The notes beneath the pieces were generated by a model. That model ran no database searches and was not told the DNA's origin. It worked only from the letters and a program-made list of their open reading frames with translations. Position numbers and translations under genes: made by a program. Shown piece by piece: positions 40,747 through 48,818 of a stretch of 64,000 nucleotides of DNA. The stretch spans positions 62,001-126,000 of the forward strand of contig CAYRDC010000001.1 of the NCBI GenBank assembly GCA_964422925.1, read 5' to 3'. This stretch comes from CAYRDC01 sp964422925. GTDB lineage: Bacteria > Bacteroidota > Bacteroidia > Chitinophagales > S012-47. Every line of letters starts with the position of its first letter. Position 1 is the stretch's first letter.

Positions 40747-40749
40747 TTG

Positions 40750-40757
40750 TATTTTTG
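40750..40757 (+). promoter_or_regulatory. -7 box for the divergent carboxypeptidase-regulatory-like gene
   Basis: TATTTTTG on the plus strand, four bases from the pdxH box. It would give a leader of about 70 bases. Confidence 0.35.
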
Positions 40758-40835
40758 AAGGCCGGAATTTAACGGCCCGTTATTTCCGGGCTTTCAAATA
40801 TTTTTTAGCTTAGGCCGTTACCTTCAAAAAACCTG

Positions 40836-41447
40836 CTGATAAGCCGACACTTTTACCATAGCATATTTCTTCTGCTCTTCTTCTGGATCAGCCTGTCCGG
40901 TGGGGTGCTGAAATCACAAAATGCCAACCCGGAGGGGGAAACACTTATCCAGGTATCCGGCATAGTGGCTGATGCCAAAACCCTGAAACCCCTGCCCTGG
41001 GTAAATGTAAGCGTACCGGCACGTTTCTGGGGTACCATCAGCTCCAACACCGGCTTTTTTACCATTGTGGCTGCCGTGCACGATACCCTGCAGTTCAGCT
41101 TTATCGGTTATAAGCCCGTTGCTTATGTAGTGCCTGACACCCTGAAAAGCTACCTGGCATCGGTGGTAATCCTCCTCGAACGGGATACCGTCCACTTACA
41201 GGAAGTGGAGGTTTATCCGTGGCCCACCCGGGAAGCATTCAAGCAGGCTTTCCTGGAACTGAAACTGGAAGAGGAAAAGCTAAACCGGATAGAAGCCTAC
41301 GCGGGATTCCACCGCCTGGAAAATCCCACCCCCCCGCCACCGACCATTATGAACCCGGTATCATTTTTCTATGAAAACGTGGTGAAAAAGCTAAAGGAGC
41401 GCATGCCCAAGCCGGGCAAGGTGGATCAATTGCCCAAAATGGAGTAA
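40836..41447 (+). CDS. Carboxypeptidase-regulatory-like (CarbopepD_reg) exported protein, non-ATG start
   Basis: The domain VSGIVADAKTLKPLPWVNVSVPARFWGTISSNTGFFTIVA...FSFIGYKPVAY is the CarbopepD_reg_2 beta-sandwich found at the start of TonB-linked barrels, here on its own. A helical Lys/Glu-rich region and a Pro-rich patch follow. The first standard start, GTG at 40905, would cut through a signal peptide that reads HSIFLLLFFWISLSGG just upstream. No ATG, GTG or TTG lies before it, so I place the start at CTG 40836 (203 residues). Likely periplasmic or outer-membrane associated. It ends one base before the end of uvrB. Confidence 0.65.
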   Translation: MISRHFYHSIFLLLFFWISLSGGVLKSQNANPEGETLIQVSGIVADAKTLKPLPWVNVSVPARFWGTISSNTGFFTIVAAVHDTLQFSFIGYKPVAYVVPDTLKSYLASVVILLERDTVHLQEVEVYPWPTREAFKQAFLELKLEEEKLNRIEAYAGFHRLENPTPPPPTIMNPVSFFYENVVKKLKERMPKPGKVDQLPKME

Positions 41448-41448
41448 G

Positions 41449-43476
41449 TCAATCCTTCTGCTCAAGAAGCTTCATCAAGGCGTACATCTCATCGCGCAGG
41501 CGGGCCGCTTCCAGGAAATCTTCCTCGCGGGCTGCTTTCATCATCCGTTTCCGGGTGCGTTCAATGGCTTTTTCCAACTGATCCCGGTTCATATATTGCA
41601 GCACAGGGTCGGCCACCAGGCTAAATTCATCCGGTTCCACATAAACCCCACCGGTTTTTTCCTTACGGATTTCCAGCAGGGAGGTCTGCCCCATGATTTC
41701 TTCCCTTGATTTGGTGATGGTTTTCGGGGTAATCCCGTGCTGCTGATTGTATTGCAGCTGCTTTTCGCGCCTCCGGTTGGTTTCTTCAATGGTGCGTTTC
41801 ATGGAATCCGTTATCCGGTCTGCGTACATAATTACCTTTCCGTTCACGTTGCGGGCGGCCCGCCCGGCAATCTGGGTAAGGGAACGTTCCGACCGCAAAA
41901 AACCTTCTTTGTCAGCATCCAGGATGGCCACAAGGCTGACCTCCGGAAGGTCCAGGCCTTCGCGCAAAAGATTTACCCCTATCAGCACGTCAAAATTTCC
42001 CAGCCGGAGGTCACGGAGCAACTCCACCCGCTCGAGCGTGTCCACTTCGGAATGAATGTATCGGCACCGGATATTCAGTCTTATAAAATACTTGCTTAAT
42101 TCTTCGGCCATCCGCTTGGTCAGGGTAGTGACCAGGACGCGTGCACCTGCTTTTATCCGTTCGTCTATTTCTTCCAGCAGGTCGTCAATCTGATTCAGGG
42201 TGGGACGGACTTCAATGACGGGATCGAGCAAACCGGTCGGGCGTACCACCTGTTCCACGATCACCCCTCCGGATTGTTCCAGTTCGTAGTTGCCCGGGGT
42301 GGCGCTTACGAAAATCACCTGGCTGATCAGGCTTTCGAATTCCTGGAAGTTCAACGGGCGGTTATCCAGGGCGGACGGTAGCCGGAACCCGTAATCCACC
42401 AAGGTCATTTTCCTAGACCGGTCCCCGCCATACATGCCGCCTATCTGAGGAATGGTTACATGGCTTTCATCAATCACCATCAAATAGTCGTCCGGGAAGT
42501 AGTCGAGCAGGCAGAAAGGCCGGTCGCCCGGCTGCCTGCGGTCGAGGAACCTTGAATAATTTTCGATCCCGGAGCAGTAGCCGAGTTCTTTGATCATTTC
42601 CAGGTCAAAGTTGACCCGCTCCTTCAGGCGTTTGGCTTCATGAAATTTCCCGACCAATTCAAAATATCGTACCTGCTCATCCAGCTCTTCCCGGATTTCA
42701 TAAAAAATCTCCTTGAGCTGATCTCTCGGGCTCAGGTATATATTGGCCGGGAAAATGGCCAGGTGGGTCATCGTTTCGAGGCGTTTCCCGCTTACCGGAT
42801 GTATGGCAGCCAGCGATTCGATTTCATCCCCGAAAAATGTAATCCGGTAAGCAATATCCGCATAAGCCGGAAACACATCCACTGTATCGCCCCGCACCCG
42901 GAAATTTCCCCGGTTCAGTTCCATATCATTGCGGGAGTACAGGGCATTGACCAGGCTGAACAGAAACTGGTCTCTCACCAGCTGCTGGCCGGTTTCCAGC
43001 CGGATAATGTTCTTTTTAAAATCAGCCGGGTTGCCCAGCCCGAAAATGCAGGAAACCGAAGCCACTACGATAATATCGCGCCTCCCCGAGAGGAGGTTCG
43101 ATGTGGTGCGCAGGCGCAGCTTCTCCACTTCCTCATTGATGGAAAGGTCCTTCTCGATATAGGTATCCGTTACCGGGACATAGGCTTCGGGCTGGTAATA
43201 ATCGTAATAGGAAACAAAATACTCCACGGCATTTTCCGGGAAGAATTGTTGGAATTCACCGTACAGCTGGGCCACGAGGGTTTTGTTATGGCTGATGATA
43301 AGTGTGGGACGCTGCACTTGCTGGATAACGTTGGCAATGGTGAAGGTTTTTCCGCTGCCGGTCACCCCCAGCAGGGTCTGCGCCCGGTCGCCCCGCTGAA
43401 GCCCTTCCACCAGCTGGCGGATGGCATCCGGCTGGTCTCCGGTAGGCCTGAAAGCAGATGTCAGTTTGAATTCCAT
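41449..43476 (-). CDS. uvrB: Excinuclease ABC subunit B
   Basis: 675 residues from the ATG at 43476, where MEFKLTSAFRPTGDQPDAIRQL matches the family start. Walker A is GVTGSGKT (37-44), the beta-hairpin that clamps DNA has YYDYYQPEAYVP, helicase motifs include VIDESHVTIPQ and IAGRAARNVNGK, and a UVR motif (QLEKAIERTRKRMMKAAREEDFLEAARLRDEM) ends it. It loads onto damaged DNA with UvrA and recruits UvrC for nucleotide excision repair. Confidence 0.98.
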   Translation of the reverse strand: MEFKLTSAFRPTGDQPDAIRQLVEGLQRGDRAQTLLGVTGSGKTFTIANVIQQVQRPTLIISHNKTLVAQLYGEFQQFFPENAVEYFVSYYDYYQPEAYVPVTDTYIEKDLSINEEVEKLRLRTTSNLLSGRRDIIVVASVSCIFGLGNPADFKKNIIRLETGQQLVRDQFLFSLVNALYSRNDMELNRGNFRVRGDTVDVFPAYADIAYRITFFGDEIESLAAIHPVSGKRLETMTHLAIFPANIYLSPRDQLKEIFYEIREELDEQVRYFELVGKFHEAKRLKERVNFDLEMIKELGYCSGIENYSRFLDRRQPGDRPFCLLDYFPDDYLMVIDESHVTIPQIGGMYGGDRSRKMTLVDYGFRLPSALDNRPLNFQEFESLISQVIFVSATPGNYELEQSGGVIVEQVVRPTGLLDPVIEVRPTLNQIDDLLEEIDERIKAGARVLVTTLTKRMAEELSKYFIRLNIRCRYIHSEVDTLERVELLRDLRLGNFDVLIGVNLLREGLDLPEVSLVAILDADKEGFLRSERSLTQIAGRAARNVNGKVIMYADRITDSMKRTIEETNRRREKQLQYNQQHGITPKTITKSREEIMGQTSLLEIRKEKTGGVYVEPDEFSLVADPVLQYMNRDQLEKAIERTRKRMMKAAREEDFLEAARLRDEMYALMKLLEQKD

Positions 43477-43575
43477 GAAACCAAAAGGCAAAAGATCAAA
43501 GATAAGCGGCTCAACCTTATTACGCCAACCCGGGCGCTCTTTGGGCGGCCAAGAACCCAATAACATCAAATTGCC

Positions 43576-43583
43576 TAATTTTG
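43576..43583 (+). promoter_or_regulatory. -7 box upstream of the DUF5606 gene
   Basis: TAATTTTG, a full match to TAnnTTTG, 19 bases before the start at 43603. No convincing -33 box. Confidence 0.42.
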
Positions 43584-43602
43584 ATCATAGAAATTCAATG
43601 CG

Positions 43603-44034
43603 ATGGACCTGAAAGATATTGTGGCGATTTCCGGGATGGGCGGCTTGTTCGAAATGAAAGCCCAGCGCAGCAATGGTATGATCGTAAGCCGGATCGGGGA
43701 AGACAAGAAAGTATTTGTGTCAGATAGGAATCATTTTTTCACTCCCCTGGAAAACATTACCATCTATACCGAAAACGAGGAAGGCAAAGAGCTGGCAGAA
43801 GTTTTCCGGATCATGAAGGAAAAGGAAAATGATCAGCCGGTTCCGGATCCGAAAACTTCCGACAATGAACTGGCCGATTATTTTGCCCTGATAGTGCCGG
43901 ACTATGACCGGGAAAAAGTATATAAAAGCGATATGCGGAAAATGGTGAAATGGTACCGTATCCTGGATGAAGCAGGTTTGGTTGACACCAAACGCCCTGA
44001 ATCTGAAAACGAGCCGGCCCCGGACAAGGAATAA
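43603..44034 (+). CDS. DUF5606 domain protein
   Basis: 143 residues, no signal or membrane segment. The start MDLKDIVAISGMGGLFEMKAQRSNGMIV and NHFFTPLENITIYTENEE match the DUF5606 family, which I know only from Bacteroidota. The C-terminal half (NELADYFALIVPDYDREKVYKSDMRKMVKWYRIL) is helical and acidic at the end. Function unknown; cytosolic. It is followed 55 bases later by the oligopeptidase gene. Confidence 0.85.
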   Translation: MDLKDIVAISGMGGLFEMKAQRSNGMIVSRIGEDKKVFVSDRNHFFTPLENITIYTENEEGKELAEVFRIMKEKENDQPVPDPKTSDNELADYFALIVPDYDREKVYKSDMRKMVKWYRILDEAGLVDTKRPESENEPAPDKE

Positions 44035-44089
44035 TTAAGCGGAAATAATTATCTTCGAAAGTTAGCCCTTCGCTTCAGGCAAGTTAATT

Positions 44090-45832
44090 ATGCAGGACAC
44101 AGACATTTCAATACCCCGCAGAAAACCCAGGACTTTTGTGGCGGAGAATTACGTGCTTACCGGATGGGAATCCCTGAAGCCCTATCTGGAAAACCTCAAA
44201 AACCGCCCGATCCGCAATGCAGGGGAGCTGGAACAATGGCTCATGGACCGCAGTGAGTTGGAAGCCGTGCTTGCCGAAGAAATACGCTGGCGGTACATCC
44301 GGATGACCACCGACACCCAGAACAAAGAATATGAAGCCGCTTACCAGGATTTCGTAAGTAACATTGAACCCAAAGCCAAACCTTACCTGCATGCCCTGGA
44401 CCGGAAACTGGTCGAGTCTCTATACACCGGCCAGCTGGGGAACAATTACCGGATTTACCTGCGGGATGTGAAAAACCGCATTGACCTGTACCGGGAGGAA
44501 AACCTGCCCCTGATTGCCAGGGTAAAGGTTCTGAGCAACAAGTACGCACAGATCACCGGGCAAATGACGCTGGAATACAACGGGGAAGTTATGACCATGC
44601 AGCAGGCTTCCCTGCTGCTGAAAAGCCCGGATGCCAGGGTGCGTGAGGAAATTTTTCACTTGATCAGCCATCGAAGACTGCAGGACCGGGAAGCGCTCGA
44701 CAATTTGTTCGATGAACTCTTACGGCTCCGTCACCAGATTGCCACCCAAGCAGGGTTTGACAATTACCGGGATTTTAAGTTCCGGGATCTGGGGCGGTTC
44801 GACTACACCCCGGAAGATTGCCTGGAATTTCATGAAGCCATTGCCCGGGAATTTGTACCGCTGGTGGAACAGATAAGCCGCTACCGGAAAAAAAGCCTGC
44901 AACTGGAAAGATACCGGCCCTGGGACACGGCTGTAGACGTGACCGGGAAGCCCCCGCTGAAACCTTTTAGCGACACGCGGGTGCTTATCGACAAAACTAT
45001 CGATTGTTTTCAGCGGCTGGATCCGTTTTTTGCCGGGTGTTTGCGCATTCTCCGGGAAATGGGCCATCTCGACCTGGAAAGCCGGATCGGCAAGGCCCCA
45101 GGAGGATATAATTCCACGTTGCCCGAAATCGGGGTTCCGTTCATTTTTATGAACGCCAGCGGATCTTCCCGCGATGTGCGCACTTTACTGCACGAATGCG
45201 GGCACGCGGTGCATGCATTCCTGACCCGTGACATACCGTTTGTGCCCAACAGGAGCACCCCTTCCGAAGTGGCCGAATTGGCTTCCATGTCCATGGAAAT
45301 GCTGACCATGGACTACTGGGATACCTTTTACAAAAACCAGGATGACCTGCTCCGGGCTTCCATAGAACAGATTGAAGGAGTGATAAACGTTTTTCCCTGG
45401 ATTGCCCGGATTGACAGTTTTCAGCATTGGATTTACACGCATCCCGACCATACCAGCGATGACCGCAAAAATTACTGGATGCAACTTAACCAGCGCTTTG
45501 GAGACCCGGTGGTCGACTGGGAAGGGCTTGAAGGTTACCTTGCCTTCAGCTGGCAACGCCAGCTTCATTTGTTTGAAGTGCCGTTTTACTACATAGAATA
45601 TGGCATAGCCCAGCTGGGGGCCATTGCCATCTGGAAGAGGTATAAAGAAAACCCCAGGGCAGCTTTGGAGGCTTACAAAAAAGCCCTCGCTTTGGGTTAC
45701 ACCAAAAGCATATCAGAGATTTATCAAACGGCAGGCATTCCTTTCGACTTCAGCCAGTCTTATATTCATAAACTGGCATCCTTCCTGCGAGAAGAACTGG
45801 AAGAATTATACCTTACCGCAGGATTAAGTTAA
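44090..45832 (+). CDS. M3 family oligoendopeptidase
   Basis: 580 residues, PepF-like length. The zinc site is H368-E-C-G-H372 (LLHECGHAVHAF), with the third ligand Glu in NRSTPSEVAELASMSMEML about 28 residues on. The helical N-terminal half and the C-terminal YIEYGIAQLGAIAIWKRYKENP are typical. No signal peptide, so it probably trims short peptides in the cytosol. Its 3' end overlaps the convergent hotdog gene by four bases. Confidence 0.94.
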   Translation: MQDTDISIPRRKPRTFVAENYVLTGWESLKPYLENLKNRPIRNAGELEQWLMDRSELEAVLAEEIRWRYIRMTTDTQNKEYEAAYQDFVSNIEPKAKPYLHALDRKLVESLYTGQLGNNYRIYLRDVKNRIDLYREENLPLIARVKVLSNKYAQITGQMTLEYNGEVMTMQQASLLLKSPDARVREEIFHLISHRRLQDREALDNLFDELLRLRHQIATQAGFDNYRDFKFRDLGRFDYTPEDCLEFHEAIAREFVPLVEQISRYRKKSLQLERYRPWDTAVDVTGKPPLKPFSDTRVLIDKTIDCFQRLDPFFAGCLRILREMGHLDLESRIGKAPGGYNSTLPEIGVPFIFMNASGSSRDVRTLLHECGHAVHAFLTRDIPFVPNRSTPSEVAELASMSMEMLTMDYWDTFYKNQDDLLRASIEQIEGVINVFPWIARIDSFQHWIYTHPDHTSDDRKNYWMQLNQRFGDPVVDWEGLEGYLAFSWQRQLHLFEVPFYYIEYGIAQLGAIAIWKRYKENPRAALEAYKKALALGYTKSISEIYQTAGIPFDFSQSYIHKLASFLREELEELYLTAGLS

Positions 45833-46347
45833 ACCCTGGTCCGGACCTTGGACCACTTTTTAACCTGCCACTCGGCCGTGCCCGTGCATAAATGATTTCC
45901 TTCGCGGTCCAGTATTTTTACCGGGCATTTTACCAGTACCTGGTCCTGGCTTTGCAATGGCTGGCGTATATGTTCTTCCACCCAGTCATCAGTCATGCGG
46001 TAATATCCGGTGGCAGCAGATTTCCCCTGGTAGAAATATTCCATAACCAGGCTTTTCATGATAATCCGGTAATGAATGTTCCCGATTTTACTAAGCAGCA
46101 AAAAACCACTGGTAAACTCAGCCAGTGTGGCCATGGCACAGGCATGCAAACCGCGCACATGGTTCAGGTTGCGTTTGATATAGGGTAACTGGGTGATGAT
46201 TTCATCATCACTCAGGGAAATAATGGAAATATTGTGCGGCCTGTTAAAAGGAATTACCCTGCGGGTAATCATTGTCAATACTCTGAGGGCTGCCCGGGAG
46301 TTTTTCCCTTTTTCAACCCATTTGCGAAGGTTCATTGCCCTGCTCAT
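45829..46347 (-). CDS. DUF4442 hotdog-fold protein
   Basis: 172 residues from the ATG at 46347 (the frame runs 20 codons further upstream into the previous gene). PFNRPHNISIISLSDDEIITQLPYIKRNLNHVRGLHACAMATLAEFTSGFLLL matches DUF4442, a thioesterase-like hotdog fold, where the strand pair and following helix form the acyl pocket. Substrate unknown. It starts two bases after the end of the small membrane protein gene, so they are co-transcribed. Confidence 0.85.
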   Translation of the reverse strand: MSRAMNLRKWVEKGKNSRAALRVLTMITRRVIPFNRPHNISIISLSDDEIITQLPYIKRNLNHVRGLHACAMATLAEFTSGFLLLSKIGNIHYRIIMKSLVMEYFYQGKSAATGYYRMTDDWVEEHIRQPLQSQDQVLVKCPVKILDREGNHLCTGTAEWQVKKWSKVRTRV

Positions 46348-46349
46348 AG

Positions 46350-46784
46350 TTATATTGCGGTAGTGAATAAAGATTGATTTTCCTTTCTCCTGCTGTTTTT
46401 TCTGCAATAAATTCTATTCCCGGCAATGAATAAGGTAAGTAAAGCGCTGGCAACCAGCAGCCACAGGCCAATGCCCGGCCGGGATTTTTCCTGTATGCTG
46501 TAACCCATAAGCTCTCCGATGGGATAATGGCTGCCTGCCAGAAAGATCCGGGCAATTTCATAAACTCCCATCGCTAAATTAAATATGGCAAAAAAGGCAA
46601 ACCATCTTGACCTGAACCAAATCAGGCTAGAAGCCAGGATACCGGCAGCCAGGGTAATAAGCCCTTCACGCTCAAATCCATATAACACAAGACTCCCCTC
46701 CCGGCTATGCGCCCAGGGTAATACGGACGCAATGGCCATTAGCGCTGCCATTAACAGAGCCACGTAAGGGTGTCTCCGTTTCAT
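46350..46784 (-). CDS. Small four-helix membrane protein
   Basis: 144 residues with four hydrophobic segments (about 8-25, 38-55, 60-80, 104-122) and a basic C-terminal tail (NRIYCRKNSRRKENQ). I do not recognise a family. Two bases separate it from the DUF4442 gene. Confidence 0.7.
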   Translation of the reverse strand: MKRRHPYVALLMAALMAIASVLPWAHSREGSLVLYGFEREGLITLAAGILASSLIWFRSRWFAFFAIFNLAMGVYEIARIFLAGSHYPIGELMGYSIQEKSRPGIGLWLLVASALLTLFIAGNRIYCRKNSRRKENQSLFTTAI

Positions 46785-46820
46785 ACCTGGGGTAGGGTTA
46801 AGGGTCCGGTCGAAAATTAA

Positions 46821-47429
46821 TCATTTTCTGCCAAAGTCCGCAGGGATTTCGCCCCATTGCTCTGTGGGCCACTTTTTTACGGGCACTTTGAGGTCATGAT
46901 TTGCCAGCCATCGTTCCGCGCGCTGGATGAGTGACCATATTTCCTGCGTGGCTTTGTTTTTAGGCAATTTTGTATTGGCTTTGCCGGCTTTGACCCATAG
47001 AATGGCGTTGCGTGAATCGGAATATACCGGCAATTTGAGCTTATGTTTTTCCATCAGGCTCAGCGCGTGCACGATAGCCAGGAACTCACCGATATTATTC
47101 GTACCGTTGGGCACGGGGCCATGATGAAACCATTCGATTTTTTCCGGCAACAGCACGCCTCGGTACTCCATAAGGCCTGGATTGCCTGAACAAGCCGCAT
47201 CCACCACAACGGCCTTCAGTTCAGGGTGGGTTTTCTTTGCCCTTTGACGGGCAGTAACCGGTTGGTCTCCTTCCAGGAAAGCCTGTTCAGCTTCTTCACG
47301 AGTTGGAAATCCTTTATAGCTTGCCCCGGGGAAATTTTTTACCTGTTTCAGGCACTCTTCCCAGTTGTCATAAACACCGGGTTCATGCCCTTTCCAAACG
47401 GTATAGAATTTTTTCCGGGATTTCGCCAT
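46821..47429 (-). CDS. Viroplasmin-domain ribonuclease H
   Basis: 202 residues. Residues 7-51 (KFYTVWKGHEPGVYDNWEEC onward) form the viroplasmin/caulimovirus VI domain that binds RNA-DNA hybrids, as in eukaryotic RNase H1. The catalytic domain follows, with VVDAACSGNPG (Asp), NNIGEFLAIVHAL (Glu), YSDSRNAILWV (Asp) and the terminal acidic residue near ADFGRK. It removes RNA from RNA-DNA hybrids. This two-domain form is common in Bacteroidota. Confidence 0.93.
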   Translation of the reverse strand: MAKSRKKFYTVWKGHEPGVYDNWEECLKQVKNFPGASYKGFPTREEAEQAFLEGDQPVTARQRAKKTHPELKAVVVDAACSGNPGLMEYRGVLLPEKIEWFHHGPVPNGTNNIGEFLAIVHALSLMEKHKLKLPVYSDSRNAILWVKAGKANTKLPKNKATQEIWSLIQRAERWLANHDLKVPVKKWPTEQWGEIPADFGRK

Positions 47430-47444
47430 AGGCCCCTGCCGGGG

Positions 47445-48290
47445 TCAGAATTTCAGGATCCGGATTGTCCGGAATGCTGTCCCCGAGGCCAAAGTTAGGA
47501 AATAGGTGCCGGGTGCCAGGGAAGAAATATCCTCCTGCTGGCGACCCTGCCGGGCGGCAGGAAACTGCCGGACCAGTTGCCCGTGAATATCCAGCAATTG
47601 CAGGGCTACGGTATTGTTAACGGGTATGACACGCCAATCAATATTCAGCAAACCGGAGGTAACGGTTGGATACGCCTTCAATTCCATTCCCCGATCCGCA
47701 GGATTGGACACCAGGGTAGCGGTATTTTCAGCAATCTGCAGGGTATCAAAATAGATTTGATCGCCCGTGGTGCTGTTGTTGGAGTTGGTAGCGTTCACAG
47801 CTACAAAAAAATCAACCGTGCCGGTACCTGCGGACGGGGCCTGCCAGGAAAAAGTCCAGCTATTGCTTCCGCCCGACCCGTTAGTTCCGGAAAAAGTATG
47901 GGTCATGTAATTAGGGTTGGTGCTTAAATGGGTTTTACCCGTAGTGGCGGTCATGGATCCGGCCGCAGCGCCTGTTACGGTTTGGGGCGAAGCCTGGAAA
48001 CCAAACCGGTTAATTCCGCTTTCAGTGATACTTACGGTAATGGTATAATCCTGCCCGGGCGTATATCCCTCTGCCGGTACATCCGAACTGATCAGGTTGT
48101 CGCGGTATAAGGCTGTCCCTGTATGGCAAGCGGTGCAAAGACGTCCGTTTTCCTTGGTGCCCCCCGTATATCCCCCGGTGGCATTATCCGATGGGGCACC
48201 ATTCAGCTTGGTAAACAAATCAGGCTGGATCGCCAAAAGAAAAACAGAAAACATAGTCAATGCGATGACGGCAAAGCGTATCGATTTCAT
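47445..48290 (-). CDS. Choice-of-anchor V protein with haem c motif and T9SS type A tail
   Basis: 281 residues. Signal peptide at the start, then GAPSDNATGGYTGGTKENGRLCTACHTG, where C-T-A-C-H is a haem c attachment motif. The reeler-like choice-of-anchor V domain follows (YTPGQDYTITVSITESGINRFGFQASPQ, MTHTFSGTNGSGGSNSWTFSWQAP), then a type A sorting tail (LKAYPTVTSGLLNIDWRVIPV to FRTIRILKF). It is probably exported across the outer membrane. Whether haem is really attached in a T9SS cargo is uncertain. Confidence 0.86.
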   Translation of the reverse strand: MKSIRFAVIALTMFSVFLLAIQPDLFTKLNGAPSDNATGGYTGGTKENGRLCTACHTGTALYRDNLISSDVPAEGYTPGQDYTITVSITESGINRFGFQASPQTVTGAAAGSMTATTGKTHLSTNPNYMTHTFSGTNGSGGSNSWTFSWQAPSAGTGTVDFFVAVNATNSNNSTTGDQIYFDTLQIAENTATLVSNPADRGMELKAYPTVTSGLLNIDWRVIPVNNTVALQLLDIHGQLVRQFPAARQGRQQEDISSLAPGTYFLTLASGTAFRTIRILKF

Positions 48291-48348
48291 GGGTATTGGG
48301 CTTTGATGTTGGAAAAATGCAATCGTAAATATACTGCTTGGATATCAT

Positions 48349-48813
48349 TCAGACATTCAGGGCTTTCAATATTTGCTCCGCATGGTTCTGCGTGTCCACT
48401 TTCCGGAATATTTTTTCAATCACCCCTTCCTCATTGATCACAAAGGTTGTTCTTAAAGTGGACATGAATTTCCGGCCATACAGGTTTTTTTCCCCCCACA
48501 CGCCATAGGCGTTCACAATCGATTTATCCGCATCAGCAATCAGGGGGAAGGGCAGGTTATATTTTTCGGCAAATTTCCGGTGCGACTGTTCATCATCCAC
48601 GCTGACGCCTACGATTTTAAATCCCCTGGACATCAGCAATTGTTCATTATCTCTCAGGTTGCAGGCTTCCTTGGTGCAACCCGGGGTATCATCCTTGGGA
48701 TAAAAGTACAGGATCAGCTTGCTGCCTTTAAAATCATCGAGCGAAACGGTGCGGCCTTCCTGGTCTTTTCCTAAAAAGGCAGGGGCCTTGTCGCCTTCTT
48801 GCAATTTAGCCAT
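48349..48813 (-). CDS. bcp: Thioredoxin-dependent peroxiredoxin (Bcp/PrxQ)
   Basis: 154 residues. LYFYPKDDTPGCTKEACNLRDN carries both the peroxidatic and the resolving Cys of the atypical two-Cys PrxQ type; RTTFVINEEGVIEKIFRKVDTQNHAEQIL closes the fold. It reduces hydroperoxides with thioredoxin in the cytosol. It starts five bases after the M23 gene, as the last gene of a four-gene run. Confidence 0.95.
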   Translation of the reverse strand: MAKLQEGDKAPAFLGKDQEGRTVSLDDFKGSKLILYFYPKDDTPGCTKEACNLRDNEQLLMSRGFKIVGVSVDDEQSHRKFAEKYNLPFPLIADADKSIVNAYGVWGEKNLYGRKFMSTLRTTFVINEEGVIEKIFRKVDTQNHAEQILKALNV

Positions 48814-48818
48814 AATGT

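Noticed and set aside
41329..41335. Run of seven C in the carboxypeptidase-regulatory-like gene as a second phase-variation site
   Set aside because: It encodes in-frame prolines near the C-terminus and the frame is intact, so nothing indicates slippage.
42640..43563. 307-codon open frame on the plus strand
   Set aside because: Antisense to uvrB; no family likeness.
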